The position numbers were made by a program, and so were the translations under genes. The notes beneath the pieces were generated by a model that was not told the DNA's origin, searched no databases, and saw only the letters and a list, made by a program, of their open reading frames with translations. Below, piece by piece: positions 21,400 to 33,971 of a DNA stretch of 64,000 bases (its first letter is position 1; the number at the start of each line of letters is the position of its first letter). Origin of the DNA: Isoetes taiwanensis (taxonomy: Eukaryota; Streptophyta; Lycopodiopsida; Isoetales; Isoetaceae); NCBI GenBank assembly GCA_021234155.1, contig JAJEKV010000238.1, positions 374,001 to 438,000 on the forward strand, read 5' to 3'.

Positions 21400-24300
21400 C
21401 ATGTAAGTCATCTGACACTTCGACTTCTTCCAATTCGGACTCCGCAGACAAAGATCCAACAGGTACATAAGGCGAGGAACTGGGGCTCCCTCTCTTCCCA
21501 AGTCGGTCGAATTGTAGCCTTATCCACGTCGGACAAGGCCAATGCAGCTCTACCGGGCAGCCATAGAATACATACTAAAGCCACCAAAAATATGCGTGGC
21601 GATATCTCTCCTAACAGCCACTACTCGACGAATTGGCGATAATGGGATGTGATTACCAATCAATGAGAGGGCCTTGAGTTTCAAGACCTCTTCGGGTCCA
21701 TATGGGCTGTACTTAGAATGGAACACAACGATCTCTCCCTTATAAAGGTAGCCCATATAGTGGGCTTATACTTGCATCTCTCGCCAAGGGTAACTCTGTC
21801 ATGTCCGGGCAAATAATCGCCCACAAAAATCTCCTGCGCAATAAACAATCGTTCTTAGGCACTTAACAAAATAAGCAAACTTATGGTAGCTTACCTCCAC
21901 TTCATCGATGCAATAACCCCTTTGGTAGAAATGTTGATGGATCTACCTTGAAGAGCTTGATTCGCTTCTTTGATACTTGTTTTGCACTATCTTTTTGAGC
22001 TTCTGATGTACTGCGCCGAACTCGAGACTTCCTTCAAGCCCATTTTCGCCATCTCCTAACTCTATCAAAAGCATTCTCGTGAGCTATTGAAGTTCCATCA
22101 TAGGTTAAGAGATCGGCAGGTGTCCCTAGGCACTTCCGCTCAAGTCAATGAAGTCGCCTAGACCAACAACTAAAGCATAGATTTGTCCAAGGACCTCATC
22201 TTCCCTCAAACCAAGAATGGAAGATATATCGTGGAGAAGAAGATAGTCCTTCCCTCCTATGTTAACCGGCAAGGCTTCCGTGACACCCCATCTATCAAGA
22301 TTCTCTTCATGCTCGCTTCACGTCTTCATCCTCGCCCTCGCCGAAGCTTTTCCACCAGTTCCTTCTCTTTTCTCGCAGATCAAATACCTCCTCTCAGGTG
22401 TGACTGAGGTTCTCGCAATAGCCTTCACCGTGGTTCTTCCCTATCGTTGGTGGAACCGTATATATCATGTAAGTAGCAAACATGATTTCAACTGGATATA
22501 AATTATCCTTCCCATCCTTCTCACATAAGTCGGCTGGCAGTCTCTTGAACGACCTTCGAACCTTATCTTGGTCACCTTTGGGAAAAAGCTTCAGAAAGGA
22601 CTTTAGACTCAATACAATCTTCCCAGTCGAGGGAGAAGGACGCTTCGCCGCCACGGCCATGAAACTCTGAATGTACTGACCATACACGTCAATGTGTTGG
22701 TTAGCCTCAGAGATTATATCTACCGTTAGGCAGAAGTTATTGTAGACTACAGTGGCGTCTACCGGGTTTTCATGTCTTTGAGCTTAACTCATCCGGGTGT
22801 GATACCGATACGGCTTCCTTCCTTCGACGATCTGGTCATACCATGCCCGAACTGTTCCCAAGCTTTCTCGACCTGCCGCTTGACATTGCGGAATTGTAGC
22901 GCCCCTTTAGTGCAATAAAAGCCCGATCGCCTAAAAGTAAGTGCCTGCGAGCTGATGGCGCGAAACTAAAATGTCTTAAGTGTCCTGACGAGAAATATGT
23001 CGCACCGTGGCCACGGTGCAAAATGAGCATAAACGCCAAAGACAACAATAAGGTATTCGCGACGGGTGGCCGCGGCGCATATTTTTGCAAAAAAAGAAGG
23101 CCAAATTTATGTTAATCGCAAAACATACTACACCGCGGGCCATGCGGTGTAAACTATACAACAACGACTACCACGAACTCCACATGTTTCGCAGACGGTG
23201 GCTGTGCTAACTTTGCAAAAGGATATAAGTTATTGGCAAACAACACCGGATTTGAACCCAAGAACACCATTGTTATTTATTTGTTTAACTGTTTTCACTT
23301 AAAGAAAGTACAACAGAGGCATACTGAGCTTTGTTGTATACAACTCTTCCCTACGCTTTTCCTACCTTGACACCATCCACCAAAAATGGAAGACGTTTAA
23401 GTCACATTCGATTCCAAAATAATTCTTACATCAAATAAAGACCATGCTTCTTCGACTTTTTAAGGTTTTAAACAATTGACCACTTTTGAAGATAGCAATG
23501 TCAATGACCCGCAGAATGGGTACCATCAAGATCGCCTTGTTCCACTAGAACCCACGCCCATCTCGCCCCTTCTTTTACTTCCCTCCATCTTTTGTATTTG
23601 AAGGTAATGTAAATCGCTTTGCTTTCGAATACAATACCGATTCAACGCTTTTCTTTCTTTATCCCCGCTTTGTACCTTCTCAACTCCTTCATGCACGGGA
23701 TGACCATTCATCACATAAAATGTCATCCAAAACAATCGACAATCACTTACAAGTAAACATTTTGAAATCTTCTTGACATTCTCGACATTCTTAAACAATG
23801 TAATAAACATATCGATGGGTACATTTACTTTCACGTGTCCACAGACTCCACCTTTCTCCTTCAAAGCACCGAAAAATTTTCGTGACAATTTCAGCTTGGC
23901 AAGAAAAGAGAACGGAATCCATTGGGCGTGAACTAAGTCGCGGATAATGGGGCAATGGTAAGTCCACAATTTTGCCTTCCCGAGGATAATACTCATATTT
24001 TAAGAACCAAATCCCCTTTCCGCAGTTGCACTTCGCTTGACCTTCAAAAAAGCAAGGATCCAATATCATAATAGAAAGCACGGAAGATGCTTGTGATAGA
24101 ACTCGATGGTTCCAGTCCAAAGACATCGAAATACAGAGCTCCGAGATACCGTAAAACCCAATTAGTTGATTTCTTCAAAATATAATGAATGACGGATTAT
24201 AATGATATAATGAAACTCACAATTAGCACAAAGCTCGTGGAAATTACGCCGAGATCTTATCTTTTCTTTTCTCATGTCCGGCCGGTGTGTATAGGTGTCC

Positions 24301-24490
24301 GACCTTGATATATACTTCCCTCTCACCTCAACCCGACAACAATAGCCTTCCAATGGCTTGAAATAACATTTCTCCCCGCCTTTGATCACCCGGTGAGGAC
24401 CTCCGAAAGTGGCGGTCGGATTGTAATGAAGCTCCCAAGGAATATATTGAAGCAACCAAATCGTTCTCACCGGACAGAGGTAATCGCCAT
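21400..24490 (-). pseudogene. Unrecognised multi-exon gene of element B
   Basis: Minus-strand pieces with plausible splice signals. Piece 1, about 24489-24222, runs from acceptor TTTCATTTCAG to donor GTGAGT and has HRVIKGGEKCYFKP and RSRRNFHELCAN. Piece 2, about 24140-23526, has ILDPCFFEGQAKCNCGKG then, in another frame, VNVPIDMFITLFKNVENVKK. Piece 3, around 22687-22480, has SLKSFLKLFPKGDQDKVRR. Piece 4, around 21835-21550, has IFVGDYLPGHDRVTLGERCK and KALSLIGNHIPLSPIRRVV. The motif HRVxxGExC(K/Y)(Y/F)KP occurs in pieces 1 and 4, suggesting a repeated domain. Frames shift within pieces 2 and 4. No known family is recognised. The gene reads inwards from the right end of element B, and family B palindromes lie in one of its gaps (22995-23215). 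Confidence 0.4.
22995..23215. repeat. Family B palindromes, four copies
   Basis: Centres near 23010, 23068, 23142 and 23200. The first is near perfect. The others have changed arms (CGACGGGTGGCCGCGGCGC, ACACCGCGGGCC-GCGGTGT) that still pair in part. Confidence 0.75.
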
Positions 24491-24627
24491 CTGAAATGAA
24501 CCGCAAATTAATATAATCAAACGGTCCAATCGGATGAGCTCGCATAACTAGAAGGATTGAAAGCATTAGCAAAGTTAGATGGAGAGGCGTGAAAAGACGG
24601 GGGAAGGGGGCCGTTGAGGAAGGGGGG

Positions 24628-24642
24628 TACTTATAGACACCC
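24628..24642 (-). promoter_or_regulatory. Candidate TATA box
   Basis: On the minus strand GTCTATAAGTACCCC is followed by a C/T-rich leader and, about 150 bp on, by an AG acceptor before the first coding piece of the unknown gene. Its place about 230 bp inside the right end of element B suits a promoter for that gene. The call rests on sequence and position only. Confidence 0.4.
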
Positions 24643-24872
24643 CAACATTTGGCTGTAATAGTGGCGGGGAATAATTTGTAATTATTGCTTCCGCCCACCG
24701 AACCTCCGAGGCGTGTGTAGGTCGATAATGCCGAAACGTACCTTGACGACACTGGCGGGAAAGGCGGGCATGGATGAAGAAAAGCCCCGCACCCCCGCAG
24801 ATTCTCATTGGTCGTACGATTTCCATCGGCATCGAGGTTGGGACAATAAGTGATCCCAAAAAAACTCTAATG

Positions 24873-26772
24873 AATCATAGGAGATAAAGCTTCTTATTCT
24901 AAGATAGAGGTAGCTATCAAGAAATTTATTTCGCAGGGCTCTCACAAGATAGCATGGGATGATCTGACCAAGTCAAAGAAGGATGGAGGACTGGGCTGCA
25001 AGGATGTTTTTGTTCAAGCACAAGCCATGGCAGCTAAAATGATATGGAGGGCTATCCATAACAATTCTCCTTCCCCAGCTCAAATACTGATTAAGTACTG
25101 GGTGCATGAATCATATCCTGTGGGCAGTCATACTCTGAAGCACCAAATTCCAGATTCAGCATATTTTCAGTTTAACCCTTGCCCAAATACCTCAAACATC
25201 CTAAGGAGAACGTTTGAGGCCTGGAACTTAGCCTCCTTATGTTATAGACCACCATGTATTGATGAAACTGCTAAGGAGATAAAATTCTTTTGGCATCCAG
25301 GTATAGCAGATAGTGATAATAACTGTCTGGCATGTATTCACCCACAAAAATACATGCAATGGCACCAAGCAGGAATCAGACAGATTGGGGACCTTTATCA
25401 GGACGGATCAGGTTGGAAATCCTGGGAAGAAATAGCAGAATTAACCAAGGGTTCAACTCTGGACAAGGAAATATACAATACAGTCATGGATAAAGTTGAG
25501 CATATTGATGAGCTGGTTGATAGATACAGCCAATGGAATCTCAAGGGCAAGGAATTATATTCAGTGAAAGAAATATATAAGGCCTTAATTCAGCACAAAC
25601 CTTCCAAAGCTACTTTTCTTTGGAATTGTAGACAGAAGACTCTAGCAAAAGTGTGTAAAAAAGGATGGAAGAGTTACACTGCAAATAAAATAAAATCATT
25701 TACATGGCTTATTTTGCATCAAGGGCTGATGACCAATTAAAGGAAAGCTAAATTTGACTCGTCTATATCAGTAAGATGCCCCTTGGGATGTGGGGAGGTT
25801 GAATCTTCCAATCATGTCTTCCAATGCACGGTCATTAGTGAATTCTGGAACTGGACTGCCCAGATAAATAAAGGTTCAATTGGAGAGAATGGTCTCATTG
25901 AATTCCTGAACACAGATGACAGAGTTTTGAGCACAACAAGAGCACTCTGCTGTTGGGTAGCATGGACGCACAAGAACAGAGTTACAATGGAACACAAGAA
26001 TCCAAACATTATCTGGCTGGAAAAAACCTTCTTATTTGAGCTTGTAAACTTGGCTATTGCTCATAGATCCCTGAAAGGGATGAACTATGATAAAGGCTGG
26101 ACAGCCTTTGGTAGATTTCAGGGAATCTATGACTTCTTTGTGCTGAATCTAACTAGTGATGATGTTATTTTGCACAGATGCTATGAGGAGGCTTAACAGA
26201 TATGGAGCATCAGATCGAGGAATGGGGGTAGCTGAAGATTCGGACAGCGAGGAGTCAAATCTCCCCATGGTTGAAGAAGAAGAAGTATTTATTCAATTGA
26301 AACAGAAAATGGTTCATGCAGCAGCATTAAAGAAGATCCTGAAAGAACTGAAGCCTGGAGACATAACAATCTTAGGCCTTTTTTTATGAACTTATTCCAT
26401 AAATGGCAGCAGAAACGGGAGGCCCATGTTCTACTACTACTGGACTTCACCAACTATCCATTTGCCAAACTGGATTTGCTTCTGAATATTTTTGGTAGAC
26501 GGACAGTGTAGGATCTTACCATGCAGGATCTACTTGATGCACAGTAGAACAAATCAGTCCACTTATGAACTCTGAATTTTCTTTCTGGTATTTATAAGTA
26601 TGGATTATGTATCAGACATTAGTCTGGTTTTTTGAACACATTCCCAACTATAAGGAATGTGTATTTGGCATTATGCCTATTAGCGTATCGCTGATGGTAC
26701 ACAGTATTATTATGTAATTTTCTAGTATGAATACAAAACCCACCTTACCTCCAAAAAAAAAAAAAAAAAAAA
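24873..26772 (+). mobile_element. L1-type LINE, 3' half with poly(A)
   Basis: Continuation of the ORF2 interrupted at 12870. The frame reads SYSKIEVAIKKFISQG, KIAWDDLTKSKKDGGLGCKD and AAKMIWR, the conserved RT-to-tail region. The zf-RVT zinc segment follows (RCPLGCGEVESSNHVFQC, about 25775-25830), then a C-terminal region to about 26390. A TAA at 25738-25740 breaks the frame between NKIKSFTWLI...LMTN and RKAKFD. A non-coding tail leads to a run of about 20 A residues (26753-26772). No clear target duplication was found. Confidence 0.9.
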
Positions 26773-27729
26773 GGGAAGTTTCAATCGCTAGAAGTTGTTG
26801 AATTGAACATGTTGGTAGGTTTATGTATTTTGATATAACTTTTCGTGGATGTTAAAAAATCAATTCTATTCAATTCTATTCTCAACAGGACTAAAGGAGG
26901 AATGAATTGCGAGCTATGACAATTTACACAGTTTGCTTCGAATCAATTTGAGTTGCACTAGAATGTTTCATTACAAGCATTATATTTTTGGTTTGATCAA
27001 ATGATGTCATTCTGGCAAACCAAAATTTAAGTTATGTAGCATCCAGTTAGAGAAGCTATTGTAGTGCAAATTAGTAAACAACCTTTGCATTGCAGAATGA
27101 TTGTTACATGTTTCTGTGAATACATACAGAAAGTAAATGTAACATGTAACATGTGGAACATGGTCATGATAAGCTTTGTCTTTGTAGAAGTGCGGTTTTG
27201 TGGTTTTGTGTTTACAAATGTGTTATTTTCTTATTTGTGAACCTGTAGATAGATGCTCCTTGGACAATGAAAATGGTCTCTCTAAGTAGTGGGTATGAAA
27301 CCATACAAGACCTATGAGCATCAGCCTATTCTTTGGGCAGATCCAGATCCAAAAAAGTTTCCTTCATGAACATGTAAGATTCTCCTAACTAATTGGATAG
27401 CGTGTCTTTTAAGAATTATGCAGATAGCCATTGTGTGGAACAAGGACAATTGGTTGTGGCAATCTCTATTTGTGCACAATTCCATGGTGCTAACAGGTGG
27501 AGGTTTGAGATTCATTTTAGATCTTAGGAGCTTCCATGTGTACATACAACAACATAGATTATTATGGTATCATTCTTGCCTTGGCATTCATAATATTTGC
27601 TCTTGATGTCTAGTATTTTGAAGAAGGTCAAACTTTATTGAAAATTCAAGCTAAAAGAGATACAATATGCACAGGCAGGATTAGAATCTCAAAGGATAAT
27701 CATGATCCACTGAGTAGGACCACCAGCCT

Positions 27730-27806
27730 AGGCATAAGACAACACATTCAAATAAATCTCAAAGATCGGCATAAGACAACACATTCAAATAAATCTCAAA
27801 GATCAA
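27730..27806. repeat. Tandem duplication, 38 bp unit x2
   Basis: GGCATAAGACAACACATTCA and the following AATAAATCTCAAAGATC occur twice in direct succession with no change. Confidence 0.9.
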
Positions 27807-28354
27807 CTATTGCTTGACAGAAGTAAGCCGCAAACAACAATAGGCCTTAGCAATTCTATCTTATGCGTCTTGAAGGACATTTCTTCGCAACTTATTCCAA
27901 GTATCTGGATAAATACCAATAGCACTTGCTGACTTGTCAATGTCACATGAAAACGAGAAAGCAGCCAGGACCAAACTGGACTCTTGATGCATAAGGTGCA
28001 GAGGAACACATTCCTTCAAACCATATTGTAGGTAACTCTAAATTGACTATTAGAATTTGAAGTAAGTTTGATTGTGTTGACAAGAATGTCACCTAAAGTG
28101 GCGTTCTTGTTAAGTGAAAACCAGTTACATTACATTCGGGGTAAATTTGCGAAATGTTAAGTTCATGTCTGGGATGTCATGTAAAAATTGAATGTAAAAT
28201 ATATTAGAGGTTTCTTAAAAGAATCAATGCCACGTCAACATAAGATTAGCCTAGACGGTGAAATGTAATTTGATTGGGTTTTACGATCCCAAGCTTATTC
28301 ATAGTAGTCACAAGATGCATCCTTTTTATGCCTTAATATATACAAGAAATTTAT

Positions 28355-28376
28355 CGCGGCGGCCAAGGCCGCCGCG
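28355..28376. repeat. Solitary GC-rich palindrome
   Basis: Arms CGCGGCGGCC and GGCCGCCGCG are separated by AA; the flanking T and A also pair. It is a perfect 10-base-arm palindrome in AT-rich DNA. Its layout resembles family B (TTCGC...GGCC...GCGAA), but the sequence differs. Confidence 0.85.
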
Positions 28377-29757
28377 AACATTTCTCTTTACTGACTCACT
28401 TACATAGACACATTTGTGTGACTTTCAACTAGCTGTCAATTCAAAATTAAAATCAACTATGTACTCGATGATGTTGTGTTTTATTTTTATATGAACTAAT
28501 TAAAGGGGATGGGCTTAATATGTTGGAGTCAAACAACCGGATGGTTACAAAAGTAAGCAGTAACATAGTGGCCATTGGTAACATAAATGGACAAACACTT
28601 CAATAGTCAAGTAGACAAACATTTCAAGAATCAAGTAATGAATGGGACCAAAATGGCATCCAACCCTAGTTAAGAAATAGACAAAACACCATAAACAATT
28701 TGCCTACAACGTTTTATTGTGAAGAATTGACCACATATTTAACTCTTACCTTATGTTTTAATATTGGCCGATACAGAAATCCGTATCCCTCCCTAAATTT
28801 GAAGAAAAGCAAGAACAACCTCAAAAGGGGGATTCAGAACAGGGGGATCAGAAAAACGGGGAGATAGGAATTTTGATCGAATTTTTCTCAAGGGAGTTAT
28901 CTTATGTATAGCGAGACCTATCAAGCTTTTTTCCGGGCTAACGTGAGCCCTTGTTCTCATTTCCTAAGATGGCGTAGAGGTTTGTCTTATAAATATTCTA
29001 CAAATTTGCATCCCAATTTTTGACGGCTTTTTGCATTCTTTTAAGAAAATCAGAGTAAAATGGAGGGAATTTGCATAAAACAGAGGGATCAGAGCCTTCT
29101 GAAGAGTTCATTGCTCCCTATTAGGTTCAGATTAGACAAAAATGTGGAGCAGCAAAAACTAATGAAGCAGAAGGTGTAAAACGGAAGCCGAATCTATGAT
29201 TTTCATGCTTCCCTTTCCATGATTCTTCTGGTTTCTAATCTTTATCTGGCTATGGATTTCGACCTCCAAGCTCCTCATTGCCATTACCGTTTCTTGCATA
29301 ATTATCAAATAACTTGCACGAATATCAGAAGCCCTGATCCTTACGACCCTTGTGATGGCAGAGCAGCAAGAAAAGAGGGAATAGAAATTTGAAGCCGAAG
29401 ATTATTACACTTGTTAATTCTAGTGGTCGCCAGTTGGCTGCATGTAGCCATAGTTTTCACACAGAATGCATTCACAATCTATATGTCTGATCCGCAGGGC
29501 TAGTGCTGCAAAAACGCAAACTGTTCCAGATTAGAGGAAAATCCCTCCAAATCCCATGCAGAATCTCCGAGGTTGTGGAATCAGGGAAGGTTTAGGCCAT
29601 CGAAGTGCCATCGAAGTGCCATCGATGACACGAGTCACGTAAACAGAGAAAAAGATTGCGGCGCAGAAAAATTCTGTGCGACAAAAACAGAAAATCAAAA
29701 TATGTAACTGAGTTATATATGTGTAGATAAGAGATATATTCATGTGTAACCTTCATC

Positions 29758-30006
29758 ACCCCTCAATTACTTCAGATTATAGGGACGTTTTAAGTGCTTT
29801 TTGGTGTTTTGCTCTGGCAACGATCTGGTGGCGCCGACCTTTTTTCAACAAAGGTTTATAGAGTTTTTGGTGACCAACAAGGTTAGGCATCAGGGCCTCC
29901 GTCGCATGGCAAATGATCATAACCTAAGGAAGAATGTATAGCCTATTATGAAGAAACCCTTTCTTAAAAGGGTTTATTTTGCCAATAATAGCCATGCCAA
30001 GCCATA
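29758..30006. other. Possible retroelement leader
   Basis: TCTGGTGGCGCCGACC near 29827 resembles the TGGCGCC-type primer binding sites found just after plant 5' LTRs. It precedes the broken gypsy gene, but no 5' LTR is recognised and gag plus most of RT are missing. Confidence 0.25.
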
Positions 30007-31912
30007 GTGGATTTAGCACTGAAGAATGTGGGCGAGGTAAGAAATTTCTTTGGCTTGGCAGGGTACTATCGCAAGTTCGTAAAGGACTTCGCGAAGTGGG
30101 CGTCCCCTTTGTTGGACCTCACTAAGAATAAGAAGGTGAAAGATTGGGTGCAACATTGGCTTGAGAATGTCCAACCCTCTTTTGAGAAGCTCAAAGAGGC
30201 ATTAACAATAGCACCAGTCCTTACCCTCCTAGATCCAAGAAAGGACAAGTTGGTGGCAATGGATGCTAGCAAGATAGCGACAGGAGGAGTCCTTATGCAG
30301 GAAGAACGAGTAGTTGCTTATGAATCGAAGAAAATGAACGACGCCGAGCAGCACTACCCGACGCACGAGCAGAAAATCTTGGCCATAGTGAGAGCCCTGA
30401 GGATTTAGAGGCACTATCTGTTGGGCAGAAAGTTCCAGCTGGACACAGACCACCAATGCCTCCAGTATATCTTTACACAACCACTCCTAAATTTGAGACA
30501 GAGGAGGTGGATAGAATTCCTCGAGAAATACGACTTTGAGATAGTCTACAAGTCGGGGAAATGAATAGTTGCGGATGTGCTCTCCCGAAGGCCATTGGAG
30601 ACGAGAGTCCATTGCAATGCCATATCAACACTCACCAGTGAGTTTGGCAAGAAGATAGAAAAAATGTTGCCATCAGACCGGGACTTCAAGGAAGCTTGGG
30701 CAAGCCTTTCTAAGGAGGCAAGAATGGACAAAGAAAGGGAAACCTTTAAGCATTTTAAGAAGGAAGATAACCTATTGTATCATAAGAACAAATTGTGTGT
30801 ATCAGAATCATCGAGAATCAGGAAGTTGATACTCCATGACACACACAATAGCCCAATAGCAGGGCATGCGGATTTTATGAAGACCTATTTCAAAATTAGA
30901 AGTAGCTACTTCTGGCCCAGCATGAAGAAGCAGATAGCCAAGTACATTTGGGATTGTCAGCTATGTCAGTAGACGAATGCAGAGCAACTTCGAATTCCAG
31001 GAGTGTTAGCGCCATTGCCAGTGCCAAATGCCAAATGGGAAGTAATAAGCATGGACTTCATTACAGGGCTCCCGAGAACTATAAGGGGCAAAGATGCCTT
31101 GATGGTAGTAGTGGACAAATTGTCAAAAATGGCACATTTTGTGCCATGCAAGACCACGGATATGGTACTGGATACCACCGTGTTGTTCACTAAGGAAATC
31201 TTTTCACTCTATGGAATGCCAAGAGAGATAATCTCTGATAGGGATTCAAAGTTCATGAGTGCATTTTGGCAATATCTCTTCACCACCATCCAGACGAAGC
31301 TATCGATGAGTATGGCATATCATCCTCAGACGGATGGGCAGACGGAGTGCACGAATCGAATCATAGAAGATATGTTGAGGAACTACGTCTAGAACAAGCA
31401 ATCAAAGTGGGACGATTTCATTCACTTGGTGGAGTTTGCATATAATAGCACCAAGCAAGAATCTTCTCAGATGTCACTCTTCATGATCAATTATGGGTAT
31501 CAATGCTTGACACCAGACACGTGGCACAATCCAGTGTCCAATTGAAGCTTCTCAATAGATGTTATCTGATATGCAGCAGCTAGTGGAAGAAGTGAGAGGA
31601 TCCCTTCTAGCAGCAAGGAGTCGGCAGAAGAGTGTAGCCGACATGCATAGGACCGCAAGAGAGTTCCAGGTAGGGGACAATGTTTGGCTCAAGGTCAAGG
31701 CCAAGCAAGCAAAGCTTCACATCAGCAATTGTAAGAATCTTGCTCCTAGGTGGGCAGGATCCTTCAAGATTTTGAAGGGAGTAGGGAGCCAAGCCTACAA
31801 GCTCGACTTACGTGCACATCTTAAAGTCCATAAGGTCTTCCATGAGCCTGTTGAAGAGGCACAACCCAAACCCGGAGGAGGTTTTGGAAACTCCAACTTT
31901 GTTGGAGATTGA
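30007..31912 (+). pseudogene. Ty3/gypsy pol fragment (RT end, RNase H, integrase)
   Basis: The plus-strand frame opens in the RT thumb (FFGLAGYYRKFVKDFA). RNase H follows (VAMDASKIATGGVL, EQHYPTHEQKILAIV). Integrase comes next: a zinc H-H-C-C motif (HNSPIAGH ... WDCQLCQ), then the DDE core with SMDFITGLP, ISDRDSKFMSAFW and HPQTDGQTECTNRIIE, and a C-terminal GDNVWLKVKAK and LKVHKVFHEP segment. Gag, protease and most of RT are absent. Stops at 30406-30408, 30561-30563, 30970-30972 and 31390-31392, plus a frame break near 31540, disable it. Several of the stops fit TGG or CAG changed by C-to-T transitions. No chromodomain is evident. Confidence 0.9.
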
Positions 31913-32735
31913 AGCAGGATCTAGAGAAACAATGCCCGGACTTTATGAAGGACTTCGACGGCCGAGTCATCGAGCCAGTCGACGTCGACTTGCCAGGTGC
32001 TTAGCTAAGTTGTATGTCTTAGTATAGCTCTAGTGAGGCATATGCATTCGGGTAGTAGAGTGCATATGCCAAAGTCTTGGAAGTGTAGGCGATGATGAGA
32101 TACGCTCTAAAAGCATTCTCTAGGCCAGCATGCACCAAGAGTGCACATGACCAGGAGGGTCATGTGAGAGGGAGAGCAGCATGGTGGGTAATGATGAGAC
32201 CATCATAGGATGATCTCTATGCAACGATGCAGGGTACGAACACCTGACTATAGGGGGGTCATGGTGAGGTATGGTGATCATGCGCGATGATGGGATCGAG
32301 AGACGTTCCCTAGCTTAAACCATCAGGGGCATGAGGCACCGCGAGTGTACTCGATCAAGGGGATCGTGTACAAGGTAGCACCTGATCATGGGCAATGATA
32401 GGATCATCTTAAATGGTCCTTAAGCTCAAATCTTTATGGGGCCATGATCGAGTGCAAGGTAGTAGGGTAACCTTGAGCTAGTAGTTCGGCTCAGGCCAGT
32501 GAAAAGGGAGCATAGACAAGGGAGCGCATTACATGAAGATGAGAGTCATAATTTAGACTTAAATTGTGAAAATATAGCTTATGATTCGTATTAATTACCT
32601 AATAGAAGGTTGATCATTTCATTAAAGTCAAAAGTTGTATGCTCATGTCTGTTTTTGCAGGGTTAGTGTAGGTTTGTCACCTTAGCGTAATGCTGAGGAT
32701 GAGGACAGCATTATCCTTGGGGAGGGAGGGGAGAA
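31913..32735 (+). other. Gypsy 3' non-coding region with polypurine tract
   Basis: About 800 bp without a gene, including G/A-rich repeats of GATCATGG and ATGATGGGATC. It ends in the polypurine tract GGGGAGGGAGGGGAGAA (32719-32735) directly before the LTR start TGTGACG. Confidence 0.75.
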
Positions 32736-33545
32736 TGTGACGTTCCAGGGAAATATACGCCATAAATACGTATATTTTCAGGTTCGTCACTATACAAGTC
32801 TACCTTCATAGCCTTGTATACCATAGAGTAGTGGCATAGGGTGCATGGCTAAGTTATTCATATAACTTAGCCAACCATAGGCTAAGACCATTTTCCACAT
32901 GGCCTTAACCTATTGGGCACCTGCCACACGGAATCACCCTATTGAAGCCACATGGCCAAACCCTAACCCTAGGCCATTTTTCTGGCTCCAACAGTCTGGG
33001 AACTCTTTTCGCGCACGAAACTCCGTTTCGAGAACCGTCTGTTGTGGCATAGTCTAGCACAGCAGCCCCCAGAGCGTATGCGTGTCAGTAGGAGTGGGAG
33101 CTACTTTGACCACCTTGAAGACCATGGAGACGTCGGGAGTAGGAGGGAGTTCCTCAGGAGCAGGTATTTGGACCAGATGAGTTAGCATTTAGTGTCTCTA
33201 GTAATGCCAGCCTAGAACCCTCAGTCTAGATCTTGAACCCGAATCAATGAACCCTAACTGTAAGTTAGATATGTATGATTAGGTTTGGATATTATTCTTA
33301 TTACTATCATGTTATGTGGATATGTGATATTGATTGATCATGTTTGCTACTCTTGTATTGCGAAGGGGGTAGAGACCTAGTAGCCATTACTTAGTGATGC
33401 TCCTAGTTTAGACCCCTTAGTTCATATTATTATGCGGTCTGTGCACGAGAACCCACCCGGCTATGGAGACTAACAAGGTTTAAAACGAAATGCACTTATT
33501 TAAGAAGTGCGTTTGAAAGATTCCTTTGAAAATTTTGGAAAATTC
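32736..33545 (+). repeat. Gypsy 3' LTR
   Basis: Begins TGTGACGTTCC just after the polypurine tract. The right border is estimated from similarity to an inverted relative at 41667-42640: both share an AACAAGGTTTAAA-like box, ACTTATTT, GAAGTGC and GATTCC(T/C)TT in the same order. No matching 5' LTR lies in the window. Confidence 0.65.
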
Positions 33546-33971
33546 AAAAAAGAGACGAAATAGGGAGCAAGAAAGATTGTTGAACACTTGGTATTCAGAA
33601 GACCACATAAAAAGTAACACTTTTATAGAAATGTGATTAAAAGAGAAAAAAAAAAAGATAGTTTTAAGGTGGTTAACTCTAACATTGGAGAACCAACAAA
33701 TTAATTTTGTAAAAAAAGAAGCAAATACAGTGTGTCCTTTTGCATCATAATTTGCAAATGCCTTTAAAGTGCACTTTACGGAAATAAAAGAATAAAGTAT
33801 ATAGAAAATAAATAATAGTTGTTCTAATTAAACATTGCTGGAGACAGAATAATAGATTCCATTTCAAAATTCTTCTTGAATTTATAATACAATACATTTT
33901 ATACAAAGGTCATAAATATTAGAGCGTTTCTCATATCAATCTATGCCGACATTTTAAAATTGAAACTTGTC

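Larger units (their letters stand above)
12871..24872. mobile_element. Element B: ~12 kb insertion inside the LINE
   Basis: The LINE reading frame stops at ~12870 and continues at ~24873, so everything between was inserted later. Both ends carry CATTAGAG in inverted orientation (12871-12878 and 24865-24872). The next ~25 bases remain weakly alignable after reverse complementing (TGG, then TATTA/TTATT, then CCC), which fits a short degenerate terminal inverted repeat. I could not find a clear target duplication. Inside are a DDE-transposase-like gene, a histone H3-like gene, two unknown paralogues, an unknown multi-exon gene and all family B palindromes. The content fits a large DNA transposon with cargo. 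It may itself be composite. Confidence 0.7.
26773..29757. other. Intergenic, no gene recognised
   Basis: AT-rich sequence with short frames only. It contains a 38 bp direct duplication (27730-27806), a GC-rich palindrome (28355-28376) and a short inverted repeat around AAGAATGTCACC / GGCGTTCTT at 28082-28110. A plus-strand stretch near 27300-27370 (YEHQPILWADPDPKK) looks exon-like but I cannot name it. Confidence 0.4.

Noticed and set aside
23791-24126. Second methyltransferase with motif IV as LDPCF
   Set aside because: The tetrapeptide alone is weak; no motif I (D-x-F-x-G-x-G) or HGDC-like segment was found in the same gene.
12865-24880. Target-site duplication for element B
   Set aside because: Short matches such as CAT on both sides can be chosen at several offsets; none is long or unique enough.
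26773-26812. Target-site duplication of the LINE (GAAGTTGTT also near 11807)
   Set aside because: The right copy is about 20 bp beyond the poly(A), not adjacent as expected, so the match may be chance.
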